Shown here: positions 9,680 to 18,484 of the stretch, in pieces
Numbering within the stretch: the first letter of the stretch is position 1
How the letters are laid out: every line of letters starts with the position of its first letter
From: Vescimonas cirricatena
GTDB lineage: Bacteria > Bacillota > Clostridia > Oscillospirales > Oscillospiraceae
Reading direction: 5' to 3'
Assembly: GCF_020687045.1 (NCBI RefSeq)
Contig: NZ_JAJEPW010000010.1
Coordinates: forward strand, 12,960 to 76,959
DNA: 64,000 nucleotides
Translations under genes and position numbers: made by a program
Notes under the pieces: model-generated
What the model saw: only the letters and a program-made list of their open reading frames with translations
Databases searched by the model: none
What the model was told of the DNA's origin: nothing

Positions 9680-12010
9680 TCAGTCTGTCATGTTGGCGTC
9701 GCCCAGCTGCACGGTGATCACCGTGCCGGCAGGCACCTGCTGCCCGGCCTCCAGGCTCTGGCTGAGGACCCGGATGTTGCCGGAGGTGGTCTGCGTGGCA
9801 CCGCTGAACCGCACCAGGAGCCCGGCGTTGGTGGCGGCCACGTTGGCCTCCGCCGCCGTCTTGCCCACCAGCTGGGGAACGGTGTACATGGTGTTGGGCT
9901 TTTCGGCCCCGGCGTAGAGGATGACGGTGGACTTGCCGGGGATCACCGCGCCTCCGGCGGGGGTCTGGTCCGTGATGGTGTCGCCGGCGCCCACCACCTT
10001 GCAGGTGAAGCCCCGGGATTCCATGCGGCTCTTGGCGTCCTCCACGGAGCTGCCGATGACATAGGGAACGGTGGTATCCGCGCCCAGCAGCTCCTCGGCG
10101 CTGTAGGTGGGCTCAATGCCCAGATAGGGCAGGATATCCGCCATGATCTTGCTGTTGACGGGGGCCACCATGCTGCCGCCGGACACGGAGGTGCCGGCGC
10201 TGCGGCTGGGGGTGTCCATGGTCACCAGGATGATGACCTGGGGATCGTCCGCCGGGGCGAAACTGACAAAGGAGACCACCAGGTCGCCGGTCTGGCCCTT
10301 GTCGGCGGTGCCGGTTTTGCCGCCCACGCGGTAGCCCTTCACCTGGCCGTTGCGGCCGGTGCCGTCGGACACCACGTATTCCAGGCATTCCCGGACGTGG
10401 GCGCTGGTTTCCTCGCTGACCACCTGGCGCACGGGGGTGTTGTCGTGCTGATAGGTGATGTTGCCGTCGCTGTCCACGATCTGCTCCACCAGATAGGGGG
10501 TGTGCAGATAGCCGCCGTTGACGCAGGCGGCCTGGGCCGCGATCAGGGCCAGAGGCGTGACGTTGAAGTTCTGGCCGAAGGCGTAGCAGGCCAGGTCCAG
10601 CTGGGTGAAGTTCTCGGGGCTGGCGAAAACGCCGGTGGCCTCGCCGTCCAGGTCCACGCCGGTGCCGTTCATCAGGCCGAAGTCGTTCATGTATTCATAG
10701 AACTTCTCGTTGCCCAATTGCAGGCCGAAGGTGATGAAGGCGGGGTTGCAGGAGTGGGCCGCTGCCTCCTTCAGGGTCTGGGTGCCGTGGGTGCCGGTGC
10801 AGTGGATGGTGGCGTCGGACACGTGGATGCCGCCGGTGCAGGTGTAGGTGGTGTTCATATTGATGAGCCCCTCCTCCATGGCGGCGGACATGGTGAGGAT
10901 CTTGAAGGTGGAGCCGGGCTCGTAGGTATCGTTCAGGGCCTTGTTGCGCCACTGCTTGAGCAGCTGGTCGGAGGTGTCAGTGAGGTTCTTCTTGAACAGG
11001 TCGTTCTGAACGGTGAAGGCGTCGTTGACATCGTAGGTGGGATAGGACACCATGCCCAGGATGCCGCCGGTTTTCACGTCCATGACGATGCCGGTGGCGC
11101 CGTGCTCCGCGCCGTATTTGTCAGCCATCTCGCCCACATATTTCTCCAGATAATACTGGACGTTGGCGTCCAGGGTCAGGACCAGGTCCTGGCCGTTTTC
11201 GGCGGCGAAATACTGCTCATACTCATAGGGCAGGGGATTGCCCCGCTCGTCCTTGGCGGTGACCACCAGGCCGGTCTGGCCCTGAAGGTACTTGTCGTAG
11301 CGGGATTCCAGGCCATACAGGCCGGTGTTGTCGGTGCCCACAAAGCCCAGAACGTGGGAGGCCAGGGAGCCGTAGGGGTACACCCGTTTGGCGTCGGCCA
11401 CCATGTAAACGCCGTGGACATCGGTGTCGTTGATGAGCTGGCGGATCTGGTCCGCCACGTCCTCGTCCACCTTCTTGGCCAGGACCTCATACTGGGAGTC
11501 CGTGCGGTCCATGCAGGAGCGGATGGTGTCCTGGGACACGCCCAGAATCCCGGAGAGACTGGCAGCCAGGGAATCATAGGTCCAGTGGACTTGGGATTCC
11601 TCGGACAGGGGCGTTTCCCCCTCCGCCAGGGAGGCATTCTTCTGACGGATCTCCGCCAGGCGCTCCTCCTCGGCGTCCAGCTGCTCCTTCAGGTCCTTGG
11701 GGGACAGGAACACCGTCTCCGTGGACACGGACACCGCCAGCTGGCTGCCGTTGCGGTCGTAGATGGTGCCCCGGAAGGCGGAGACCACCGTCTGGCGGGT
11801 CTGCTGGTCCAGGGCCCGGGTCTGCATCTCCTGGTGCCGGGTGATCTGGAGGTGGTACAGCTGGAAAAACAGGATCACGAACAGCAGGATGCCCATGACC
11901 AGCATCAGCCAGAAGGTGCGGCTGCGGACGGTGCGGGTGGCCTGCCGGGCATAAAATTCCGGTGAACGCTGCTTTTTTTCGCTGGGTTTTCTCTTTCTGG
12001 GTCTGAACAT
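9680..12010 (-). CDS. spoVD: SpoVD/class B penicillin-binding protein with two PASTA domains
   Basis: Membrane-anchored transpeptidase (776 aa) that cross-links peptidoglycan, the partner of FtsW. It has a basic cytoplasmic tail, one transmembrane helix (about 31-53), a PBP dimerisation domain with the RGTIYDRNG motif (80-88), and a transpeptidase domain with STFK (367-370, catalytic Ser), SCN (420-422) and KTGT (565-568). Two PASTA domains follow (about 655-710 and 715-775). The ATG at 12010 has AAGGAG 9 nt upstream. It is the only class B PBP in the cluster, so it may serve division, sporulation or both. Confidence 0.92.
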   Translation of the reverse strand: MFRPRKRKPSEKKQRSPEFYARQATRTVRSRTFWLMLVMGILLFVILFFQLYHLQITRHQEMQTRALDQQTRQTVVSAFRGTIYDRNGSQLAVSVSTETVFLSPKDLKEQLDAEEERLAEIRQKNASLAEGETPLSEESQVHWTYDSLAASLSGILGVSQDTIRSCMDRTDSQYEVLAKKVDEDVADQIRQLINDTDVHGVYMVADAKRVYPYGSLASHVLGFVGTDNTGLYGLESRYDKYLQGQTGLVVTAKDERGNPLPYEYEQYFAAENGQDLVLTLDANVQYYLEKYVGEMADKYGAEHGATGIVMDVKTGGILGMVSYPTYDVNDAFTVQNDLFKKNLTDTSDQLLKQWRNKALNDTYEPGSTFKILTMSAAMEEGLINMNTTYTCTGGIHVSDATIHCTGTHGTQTLKEAAAHSCNPAFITFGLQLGNEKFYEYMNDFGLMNGTGVDLDGEATGVFASPENFTQLDLACYAFGQNFNVTPLALIAAQAACVNGGYLHTPYLVEQIVDSDGNITYQHDNTPVRQVVSEETSAHVRECLEYVVSDGTGRNGQVKGYRVGGKTGTADKGQTGDLVVSFVSFAPADDPQVIILVTMDTPSRSAGTSVSGGSMVAPVNSKIMADILPYLGIEPTYSAEELLGADTTVPYVIGSSVEDAKSRMESRGFTCKVVGAGDTITDQTPAGGAVIPGKSTVILYAGAEKPNTMYTVPQLVGKTAAEANVAATNAGLLVRFSGATQTTSGNIRVLSQSLEAGQQVPAGTVITVQLGDANMTD

Positions 12011-12096
12011 GGGCTGCTCCTTTCGCCGGAATACCAAGGCAAGGAGCAAGAAGTATTCCTTCTCACTCCTTGCGCGTCTTAACTATATGGCGGCGC

Positions 12097-12669
12097 TCAG
12101 CGGAAATATTCCACCACTGCGTCCACGCCGTTCTTTACCCAGTTCCAGGCCTGGGCCAGGGGCCCCGTGGACTCGGGACGACAGATCTCGGCCATGTCCG
12201 CCCCGCCCAGCTCGATGTACTCAATCTGGTCGGTGGTGGGCTTGGTCATGCCCGCGGCCTGGGCCGCCGCCTTGACGGCGGACTGGTCAAAGGCCTTTTC
12301 GTATGCCACGCCCAGGGCCACGTTGTCCTCCTGGGCCTGCTGCAGCTGGGCCTGCTTGACGGTGACGTCGTGGCTGGCCTGCATCAGGCGGATATAGCCC
12401 ATCATCAGCACCACGGCCATCATCAGCAGCACGGCCACACCGGCCAGCATAACCGGAGAGGCATGCTCCCGGGGACGGGCTGCCGGACGGCGGCGGGGCT
12501 CCTGCCGGGGACGCTCCCGGCGCTCCGGACGGCGCAGAGGCTCCTGGGGCTGTTCCTGGGGTTGGCGGACGGCATTGCCGTCGAACTCGCCCCAGTTCAG
12601 GGTATTCAGATCATAGGCAAGGCTGCCGAAAACCGGCTCGTTGTTCATCCTTCTCGTATTCTCCGCCAT
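12097..12669 (-). CDS. ftsL: FtsL-like division protein
   Basis: 190-aa bitopic protein at the ftsL position between rsmH and the PBP. Residues 1-70 are hydrophilic and Arg/Pro/Gln rich (repeats of RRPERRERPR type). One transmembrane helix covers about 73-95, followed by a short coiled-coil stretch (about 98-125, SHDVTVKQAQLQQAQEDN) as in FtsL/DivIC. FtsL sequences diverge strongly, so the call depends on position, topology and the coiled coil. The long disordered cytoplasmic tail is larger than in B. subtilis FtsL. The ATG has AAAGGAG upstream. Confidence 0.75.
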   Translation of the reverse strand: MAENTRRMNNEPVFGSLAYDLNTLNWGEFDGNAVRQPQEQPQEPLRRPERRERPRQEPRRRPAARPREHASPVMLAGVAVLLMMAVVLMMGYIRLMQASHDVTVKQAQLQQAQEDNVALGVAYEKAFDQSAVKAAAQAAGMTKPTTDQIEYIELGGADMAEICRPESTGPLAQAWNWVKNGVDAVVEYFR

Positions 12670-12720
12670 GGTCGGGCAGCTCCTTTCGTATGTTGAAATC
12701 GTTTCCGAAAACAGGAAAAT

Positions 12721-13686
12721 TTACAGCTTTTCCGCCACACGCAGCTTGGCGCTGCGGGCGCGGGGGTTATAGGTCAGCTCTGCGGGGCCGCAGACGATGG
12801 GCTTGCGGTTCACCAGGCGCACCGTGGGCTTTTTGCCGCAGACGCAGACCGGGAAATTGGGGGGACAGGTGCAGCCGGTGGCCAGCTCCTGCATGGTTTT
12901 TTTGACGATGCGGTCCTCCAGCGAGTGGAAGGTGATCACCGCCAGGCGTCCGCCGGGGGCCAGACGGCTGGCCGCGCCCCGCAGCATGGCGGTGAGCTCC
13001 TCCAGCTCGCCGTTGACGGCGATGCGCAGGGCCTGGAAGCTCCGCTTGGCCGGGTGCTGCTTTTCCCGCAGGGCCTGGGGCGGCATGGCGCTTTTGATCA
13101 GGTCCACCAGCTGGCCGGTGGTTTCGATGGGAGCTTCCTCCCGGGCGGCGACAATGCGCCGGGCAATGGCGGGGGCGTAGCGCTCCTCGCCGTATTCATA
13201 CAGGATCCGCCGCAGCTCCTCATAGGACCATTCGTTGACCACGGTGCGGGCGGTAAGGCCGGCGGTGCGGTCCATGCGCATGTCCAGGGGGGCGTCGTGC
13301 ATATAGGAGAAGCCCCGCTGGGCGTCGTCCAGCTGCGGGGAGGACACCCCCAGGTCAAAGAGCATGCCGTCCACCGCCGGAATCCCCAGCTCATCCAGCA
13401 CCTCCGCCACCCGGCTGAAGTTGCTGTGGACCAGGGTGACACGATCGGCGTAGGGGGCCAGCCGCTGACGGGCGGCCTCCAGGGCGGTTTCGTCCCGGTC
13501 CAGGCCGATCAGGCGGCCGCCGGCGTTCAGGCGGCGGACGATCTCCCAGGAGTGGCCCGCCCGGCCCAGGGTGCCGTCCAGGTATATGCCGCCGGGGCGG
13601 ATGGCCAGGCCCTCCATGCACTCGTCCAGCAGAACGGGGCGGTGGCCGAAGGCCACATCGGCGGCTTCGTTTCTGTCAAATGCCAT
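12721..13686 (-). CDS. rsmH: 16S rRNA (cytosine-1402-N4)-methyltransferase RsmH
   Basis: SAM-dependent methyltransferase (formerly MraW) that modifies C1402 in the ribosomal P site. The 321-aa protein begins with the family's HxPVLLDECMEGL segment (here GHRPVLLDECM), has the SAM loop YLDGTLGRAGHSWEI (about 35-49), the LFDLGVSSPQLDDAQRGFSY block, and the C-terminal FHSLEDRIVK motif. It starts 3 nt after the mraZ stop. The mraZ-rsmH pair at the head of the dcw cluster is the standard order in Firmicutes. Confidence 0.96.
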   Translation of the reverse strand: MAFDRNEAADVAFGHRPVLLDECMEGLAIRPGGIYLDGTLGRAGHSWEIVRRLNAGGRLIGLDRDETALEAARQRLAPYADRVTLVHSNFSRVAEVLDELGIPAVDGMLFDLGVSSPQLDDAQRGFSYMHDAPLDMRMDRTAGLTARTVVNEWSYEELRRILYEYGEERYAPAIARRIVAAREEAPIETTGQLVDLIKSAMPPQALREKQHPAKRSFQALRIAVNGELEELTAMLRGAASRLAPGGRLAVITFHSLEDRIVKKTMQELATGCTCPPNFPVCVCGKKPTVRLVNRKPIVCGPAELTYNPRARSAKLRVAEKL

Positions 13687-13689
13687 GGC

Positions 13690-14106
13690 TCACATCCCCA
13701 TTTCTTCCATTGCCTTCTCCAGCTCACCGGAGCTGAAGGCCTCGTCCTCCATTTTTTGCCAAAGAGCGGCGTTCCAGATCTCGGCCCGGTCGAAGATGCC
13801 GATGATGACCACCTCTTTTTCCAGGTTGGCATACTGCCGCAGCTTGGCGGGCAGGAGAATGCGGCCCTGGGCATCGGGGACACAGTCGGTCATATAGGCG
13901 TACATCATCCGCAGGCGCTTGATCTCGGTGAAGCTCTTGCCTTTCAGACTTTCGTTGAACCGGGCCCAGCCCTCGTCGGAATAGACGGACAGGCAGTGAT
14001 CCTGGCCAATGGTGACGTGGAGGGTGCCGCCCAGCTCGTCCCGGAGCTTGGTGGGGATAAACAGACGGCCCTTGGCGTCAATGTTGTGCGCATATTGACC
14101 GTTCAT
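13690..14106 (-). CDS. mraZ: Transcriptional regulator MraZ
   Basis: 138-aa AbrB-fold protein with two MraZ repeats (about 5-50 and 75-120), including NIDAKGRLFIPTKLR in the first and DAQGRILLPAKLR in the second. In E. coli and mycoplasmas MraZ binds short TGGG-type direct repeats upstream of its own gene and controls the dcw operon. The ATG at 14106 follows a purine-rich GAGGGGGAG site. An earlier in-frame start would extend into the regulatory region without a ribosome binding site. It is the first gene of the dcw operon. Confidence 0.94.
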   Translation of the reverse strand: MNGQYAHNIDAKGRLFIPTKLRDELGGTLHVTIGQDHCLSVYSDEGWARFNESLKGKSFTEIKRLRMMYAYMTDCVPDAQGRILLPAKLRQYANLEKEVVIIGIFDRAEIWNAALWQKMEDEAFSSGELEKAMEEMGM

Positions 14107-14209
14107 GCCTGCTCCCCCTCCCCTCGGCGCTGTTTTGTGGGAAAACCGTGGGACATCGCCACACAATCATGGGTTTTGCCACCATTTTGTCCCACATCGA
14201 AATCAAAAA
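14107..14209 (-). promoter_or_regulatory. mraZ leader with possible MraZ boxes
   Basis: The roughly 100-nt leader contains several GTGGG motifs. On the plus strand two GTGGGA copies occur 11 nt apart near 14138-14155. On the minus strand GTGGGACAAAATGGTGGC occurs near 14177-14196. MraZ is known to recognise repeated TGGG-type boxes with about 10-nt spacing. Orientation and spacing here are imperfect, so the assignment is tentative. Confidence 0.4.
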
Positions 14210-14235
14210 AAAGACACCATCAGATATGTGTCTTT
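14205..14235 (-). terminator. Terminator hairpin at the mraZ transcription start
   Basis: On the minus strand AAAGACAC (14235-14228) pairs with GTGTCTTT (14217-14210), followed by a run of T. It has the form of an intrinsic terminator. It lies immediately downstream of the mraZ -10 box, so the predicted start site (about 14229) falls inside the 5' arm. The likely job is to stop read-through from the upstream coaD operon while leaving mraZ initiation unaffected. Confidence 0.6.
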
Positions 14236-14264
14236 ATTATATAACGCTATATAAAATTTTTCAA
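14236..14264 (-). promoter_or_regulatory. Sigma-A promoter of the dcw cluster
   Basis: TTGAAA (14264-14259), 17-nt spacer, and a perfect TATAAT (14241-14236) on the minus strand. It lies about 125 nt upstream of the mraZ start and probably drives mraZ through divIB. Confidence 0.85.
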
Positions 14265-14362
14265 GGGGTATTTTAACCCGCTTTTTCGCTCAAAATCTCG
14301 GAATTATGGGTTTTTCCAGGGAGTTCCTGCACTTTTTCAAACGGCTGTTCTATTTTGCCGCC

Positions 14363-14405
14363 AAAAACCCGCATCCCGGAGGCTGACAAGACACCAGCAT
14401 GCGGG
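14363..14405 (-). terminator. Terminator after the coiled-coil gene
   Basis: Minus-strand stem CCCGCAT (14405-14399) with ATGCGGG (14374-14368), an inner GCTG/CAGC pairing, and five T after the stem. It lies about 60 nt after the stop of the coiled-coil gene and ends the rimM-to-coaD transcript. The rest of 14236-14465 shows no gene. Confidence 0.7.
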
Positions 14406-14465
14406 CTTTTGGCAGAATAACCAGTAAATTTCAGCGAAAAGCACAAAAATGAACAGGGAAATTTT

Positions 14466-15056
14466 TCACTCCTCGGAGGAGGGCTTGACGGGGTCGGCCT
14501 TGAGCTTCTCCTGGCAGGCCTGCATCTGTTCGGCGGAGGCGCTGCGATAGCGGACGCGGGACTCCCGCACCTCGTCCAGGGCGGCCTGAATAGCTTCCTC
14601 CGTCCGGCGCAGGGCGTCCTCGGTGTAGGTGTTGGCCACCTGGTACAGCTGGCGGCTGCGGTCCTCGGCCTGGCGGATGATCTCGCTGCTGCGGCGCTGG
14701 GCCCGCTGGATGGTCTCGCTTTCGGAGACGATGGTCTTGGCGTCCTCCTGGGCCTTTTCCAGCATGCGCTTGGCCTCGGCCTGGGCCTGCTCCCGAAGGC
14801 GCTTGGCCTCATCCTGGGCCTGGTCCAGCATGCGGCGGACCTCGTGATTGGCCTTGTCCACATACTGCTCCTTGGACTTCATCAGCTCCTGAGCCTTGGT
14901 GAGCTCGCCGGGCAGCTTGTTGCGGATCTCGTCCAGCAGGTCCAGCGCCTCATCGCGGTTGATGACGCATTTTTCGGAGCTGAAGGTGGCGCCCTTGGCC
15001 TCGTCGATCATGCCGAACAGCATGTCCAGAAGCTTCTGCACATTTTTGTCTTCCAT
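14466..15056 (-). CDS. Coiled-coil protein, DivIVA/V-ATPase-H-like, function unknown
   Basis: 196-aa soluble, highly charged protein with no membrane segment. Residues about 60-170 are an almost continuous coiled coil rich in Ala, Glu, Gln and Arg (for example LDQAQDEAKRLREQAQAEAK). The short N-terminal region (KNVQKLLDMLFGMIDEAKG) is helical. Proteins of this shape next to coaD are often named ATPase or DivIVA-like in Clostridia, but no ATP-binding motif is present. A scaffold or polar-localisation role is conceivable. It begins directly after the coaD stop and is the last gene of its operon. Confidence 0.75.
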   Translation of the reverse strand: MEDKNVQKLLDMLFGMIDEAKGATFSSEKCVINRDEALDLLDEIRNKLPGELTKAQELMKSKEQYVDKANHEVRRMLDQAQDEAKRLREQAQAEAKRMLEKAQEDAKTIVSESETIQRAQRRSSEIIRQAEDRSRQLYQVANTYTEDALRRTEEAIQAALDEVRESRVRYRSASAEQMQACQEKLKADPVKPSSEE

Positions 15057-15530
15057 TTATGACCGTCCTTTCCACTGCTCGGCCACCGGGGCCGGCACAT
15101 ATTGTTCCATAGGCTGTCCGTAGCGGATCATTTCCCGGACCATGGTGCTGCTGAAATGCTGATAGGCGGGACTGGCCGGAAGGAAAACCGTTTCCAGCCC
15201 CGGGCAGATGCCCCGGTTGATGCTGGCCATCTGATACTCCTGGTCGAAATCCGTGGCGTTGCGCAGGCCCTTCACCAGGACGCAGGCCCCCTTTTCCCGG
15301 GCATAGGCGGCCAGCAGGCCGCTGTAGTGCTCCGCCGTCACATTGGGCAGGTCCGCCACGGAGCGGCGGATCATGTCCACCCGCTCGTCGGCGGAGAACA
15401 TGGGCTTTTTGTCGCAGTTGACCAGCACGCAGACATACACCTGGTCAAAGCACTGGGCCGCCCGACGGATGATATCCATATGCCCCAGGGTGATGGGGTC
15501 GAAGCTGCCGGGGTAGATCGCAATTTTCAT
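15057..15530 (-). CDS. coaD: Phosphopantetheine adenylyltransferase CoaD
   Basis: Penultimate step of coenzyme A synthesis: 4'-phosphopantetheine plus ATP gives dephospho-CoA. The 157-aa protein has the nucleotidyltransferase motif YPGSFDPITLGHMDII at its N-terminus and the HFSSTMVREMI motif (ISSTxVR in most members) near residue 130. Length is normal for the family. It follows rsmD by 4 nt, a conserved rsmD-coaD pairing in Firmicutes. The next enzyme, CoaE, is encoded in this window as part of a fusion (26454-28076). Confidence 0.96.
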   Translation of the reverse strand: MKIAIYPGSFDPITLGHMDIIRRAAQCFDQVYVCVLVNCDKKPMFSADERVDMIRRSVADLPNVTAEHYSGLLAAYAREKGACVLVKGLRNATDFDQEYQMASINRGICPGLETVFLPASPAYQHFSSTMVREMIRYGQPMEQYVPAPVAEQWKGRS

Positions 15531-15534
15531 GGGG

Positions 15535-16086
15535 TTATTCCTCGTTTCCCTGGCGGTGGTAGACAGTCAGCTTGATCCGGCCGTAGCGGTACTCCCGATA
15601 AAGGCGGTAAGGGGCCGCCAAGGGGGGCAAAACGGCGTCTGCCGGACTTTCCGCCATTATTATACCATGCTCGCGACAAATGTCAAACCCTGCGATATCC
15701 TGCAGAGCCTGCTCCAGCAGACCGGTGTCATAGGGGGGATCCAGGAACACCAGGTCGAACTTCTCGCCGCTGCGCAGATAGGCCAGGGAGTCGCCGTTCC
15801 GGACCCGGGCCCGGTCCGAAAGTCCGCACAGCTCCAGGTTCTCCCGGATCAGCTTCAGGGCGGCGGCGCTTTTGTCCACAAAAACCACCTCCGACGCGCC
15901 CCGGCTCAGGGCTTCGATGCCCAGCTGGCCGGTGCCGCCGAACAGGTCCAGTACCCGGCGGCCCTCGATGTCGAATTGCAGGATGGAGAACATGCTCTCC
16001 TTGACCTTGTCGGTGGTGGGACGGATGTCCATGCCCTGGGGCTCCTTCAGGCGGCGGCCCCGGGCGGTTCCGGTGATGACTCTCAT
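15535..16086 (-). CDS. rsmD: 16S rRNA (guanine-966-N2)-methyltransferase RsmD
   Basis: SAM-dependent methyltransferase of 183 aa. It starts MRVITGTARGRRLKEP, has the RPTTDKVKESMFSIL segment, the SAM loop VLDLFGGTGQLGIEAL and the catalytic LDPPYD motif (N/DPPY class for exocyclic amines). It modifies G966 near the ribosomal P site. It is located between a GDPD gene and coaD in one operon. Confidence 0.94.
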   Translation of the reverse strand: MRVITGTARGRRLKEPQGMDIRPTTDKVKESMFSILQFDIEGRRVLDLFGGTGQLGIEALSRGASEVVFVDKSAAALKLIRENLELCGLSDRARVRNGDSLAYLRSGEKFDLVFLDPPYDTGLLEQALQDIAGFDICREHGIIMAESPADAVLPPLAAPYRLYREYRYGRIKLTVYHRQGNEE

Positions 16087-16090
16087 ATCG

Positions 16091-16918
16091 TTATCCCTTC
16101 GGATCGAAGCACTCGAAGATCACCAGGTTCCCCTGGGCCTCGGCGGCTTCCATCTCCTCTTTCGTTCGGATGGTCCAGTTGATCTCCTGGACATGGTAGA
16201 ATTTCCGGCACCAGCGCAGACACAGGTTGTCCCGGTCGGAGAACCGGTAGGCGATGAAGTCGGGCTTGGCGGCAATATTGGAGAACAGATTTCCCAGCAG
16301 CCACATGGTGGCCTTGCCGTGACCGGCGGTCTCCCCGTGGCGCAGGAACTGCTCGGACAGCTGGCCCCGGACGATCTCCGGGCGGTTTTTCTTCAGCCAG
16401 ATCAGGCAGCGGGGGTCAAAGGACTCGATGCAGTAGTGGACCCGGTAGCGGTCCAGCATGCGGCAGGTGGCCTCGGCCAGGGCGGCGTGGTTGCCCCGCT
16501 CGGCCTTCAGCTCGATGATCAGGGGCGTGCGGTCCTGGAACAGCTCCAGCACCTCCTCCAGCAGGGGGATGCGCTCATCGGTGCCTTCCAGACGGTAGGT
16601 TTTCAGCTCCTCCGCCGTCAGGTCCTCCACCAGCACGTCGGCCCCGGCGGTGCGCTTCAGGCTGGCGTCGTGGATCACGGCCAGGCGGCCGTCTCTCATC
16701 AGGTGGACGTCCAGCTCCGCGCCGTAGCCGTTCTCAATGGCCCGGCGGAAGGCGGCCATGGAGTTTTCGGGGATCCGGGGCTTATCGTGATAGCCCCGGT
16801 GGGCGTAGCGGAACAGCCGCAGCAGGCCCCAGGCGCTGTGGCCCCGGCGGCACTGGAGCATCAGGGTGAACAGCTCCCCCAGGATCAGCAGCACCAGCAG
16901 AATGATAACAGCAACCAT
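16091..16918 (-). CDS. Membrane-anchored glycerophosphodiester phosphodiesterase
   Basis: 275-aa protein with an N-terminal transmembrane helix (about 2-19) and a GDPD TIM-barrel. The catalytic motif starts at YAHRGYHD (about 38-45) and continues with PENSMAAFRRAIENG and AELDVHLMRDGRLAVIHD, giving the HR, E-x-D and H residues of the family. It hydrolyses glycerophosphodiesters to glycerol-3-phosphate and an alcohol, or acts on related lipid headgroups. It sits between an MFS carrier and rsmD with gaps of 4-6 nt. The link between these genes is operonic, not obviously metabolic. Confidence 0.9.
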   Translation of the reverse strand: MVAVIILLVLLILGELFTLMLQCRRGHSAWGLLRLFRYAHRGYHDKPRIPENSMAAFRRAIENGYGAELDVHLMRDGRLAVIHDASLKRTAGADVLVEDLTAEELKTYRLEGTDERIPLLEEVLELFQDRTPLIIELKAERGNHAALAEATCRMLDRYRVHYCIESFDPRCLIWLKKNRPEIVRGQLSEQFLRHGETAGHGKATMWLLGNLFSNIAAKPDFIAYRFSDRDNLCLRWCRKFYHVQEINWTIRTKEEMEAAEAQGNLVIFECFDPKG

Positions 16919-16924
16919 CCGGCG

Positions 16925-18484
16925 TCAGTCCTCCATTTCGTCCAGGGCCTCCAGGCCCCGCTTGGCCTGGGGCTTGCTGTCGCCGTGGCGGACGAACAGC
17001 ATGGTGACGAAGGCCAGAGCCGTGAACACGGCGGCGTAGGGGAACAGCACGTGCATGCCGAAGCGGTCCATCAGCAGGCCGGACAGCATGGGCGTGGCCA
17101 CCTGGGCGGCCATGGAGGCGGTGTAGTAAAACCCGGTGTATTTGCCCACGTCGCCGCCGGAGCACATTTCCACCACCATGGGGAAGGAGTTGACGTTGAT
17201 GGTGGCCCAGGCGATACCGGCCAGGGCGAACATGGCGTTCATGAGCATGGTGGGGCTTTCGGCGTTGAGGAAGGCGGCCACGGTGAAGGCGGTGGTCAGC
17301 ATGACCACACCGGCCAGAATGGTCTTTTTCCGGCCTGCCTTGGAGGCGATGAAGCCTACCGGCAGATAGGAGACGATGGCCGCCGCCTGGGCGATGATCA
17401 GGGTCAGGTTATAGTCCTTGTGCAGGATGTTGCTGGCATATACGGAATACTTGGAGGTGACGGCGTTGTAGCCGAAGAACCACAGGACGATGGACAGAAG
17501 AAGGAGAATCAGGGACCTTACCTCGTCCACGGACAGCTTGCGGCCGCCTTCGGCCTCCTCCTGCTCCTGAGTTTCCTCCTCAATGCCCAGGGCCACGGCC
17601 TGCTGCTGCATCTCATAGGCCCACTCCTTCTCCCGGACGGTGAGCATGAAGATTACCAGCGCCACCAGCATGATGGCGGCGATGACGGCGAAATAGCCGG
17701 TGTAGCTCATCAGGGAGTTGCGGACGGCGGAGGTGGCGAACACCATGCCCAGGGCCAGCACCAGAATGCCGCCGGCGGAGCCCATCAGGTTGATGACGGC
17801 GTTGGCCTTGGAGCGCAGGGGCTTCAGGGTCACGTCCGGCATCAGGGCCACCGCCGGGGACCGGAACACGGCCATGGACACCAGCACGATCAGCAGCAGT
17901 ACGATGAAGAACACCAGAGTTACCGGACTTTTGGCGGTGGCGTCCCAGGCGCAGGCCTGGCGGGCGGGGACCACATAGTTGGTATAGTCGGGGTTGGTGA
18001 CGGTGCTGCCGTTCTGCTCCACCTGGCTGCGGATCTGGCAGAATTCCTCCTGGGTGAACTTCTGGCTCAGGACGAACTTGTCGCCGCCGGGGGTCAGCAG
18101 GGTCTCGCCGGCCTGGCGGTCATAGATCTGCTCCAGGGCGGCGGGATCGTCGATGGCGGAGACATCGGACAGATGCCGCAGCTGGGCATTGTCCACGAAG
18201 GACAGGGCGATGAGCATCACGGCGGCCACCAGCGTACCCACCACGATGAAGGGGGTCCGGCGGCCCCGCTTGCCCCGGTGCTTGTCGGAAATGGCGCCGA
18301 ACAGGGGCAGCATGAACAGGGCCAGCACATTGTCCAGGGCCATGATGACGCCGGACCAGGCCTGGCTCATGCCGAACTTGTTGGTCAGGATCAGGGGAAT
18401 GGTGTTGTCATAGGCCTGCCAGAACGAGCAGATCAGGAAGAAGGCAAAGCCCACGAAAATAGTCCGCTTATAGTTGAGTTTCAT
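16925..18484 (-). CDS. MFS transporter, SLC45/GPH-like
   Basis: 519-aa polytopic protein with about 12 transmembrane helices. The RxGRR-type loop after helix 2-3 (SDKHRGKRGRRTPFI, about 64-78) is the MFS signature as found in SLC45/GPH sugar-cation symporters. An unusual soluble insertion lies between helices 3 and 5 (about 95-165, with SDVSAIDDPAALEQIYDRQA). A charged cytoplasmic loop EETQEQEEAEGGRK separates the two halves. Sugar or polyol uptake is the best guess for substrate, but the sequence does not decide it. Its ATG overlaps the HAD stop by 4 nt (ATGA). Confidence 0.85.
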   Translation of the reverse strand: MKLNYKRTIFVGFAFFLICSFWQAYDNTIPLILTNKFGMSQAWSGVIMALDNVLALFMLPLFGAISDKHRGKRGRRTPFIVVGTLVAAVMLIALSFVDNAQLRHLSDVSAIDDPAALEQIYDRQAGETLLTPGGDKFVLSQKFTQEEFCQIRSQVEQNGSTVTNPDYTNYVVPARQACAWDATAKSPVTLVFFIVLLLIVLVSMAVFRSPAVALMPDVTLKPLRSKANAVINLMGSAGGILVLALGMVFATSAVRNSLMSYTGYFAVIAAIMLVALVIFMLTVREKEWAYEMQQQAVALGIEEETQEQEEAEGGRKLSVDEVRSLILLLLSIVLWFFGYNAVTSKYSVYASNILHKDYNLTLIIAQAAAIVSYLPVGFIASKAGRKKTILAGVVMLTTAFTVAAFLNAESPTMLMNAMFALAGIAWATINVNSFPMVVEMCSGGDVGKYTGFYYTASMAAQVATPMLSGLLMDRFGMHVLFPYAAVFTALAFVTMLFVRHGDSKPQAKRGLEALDEMED

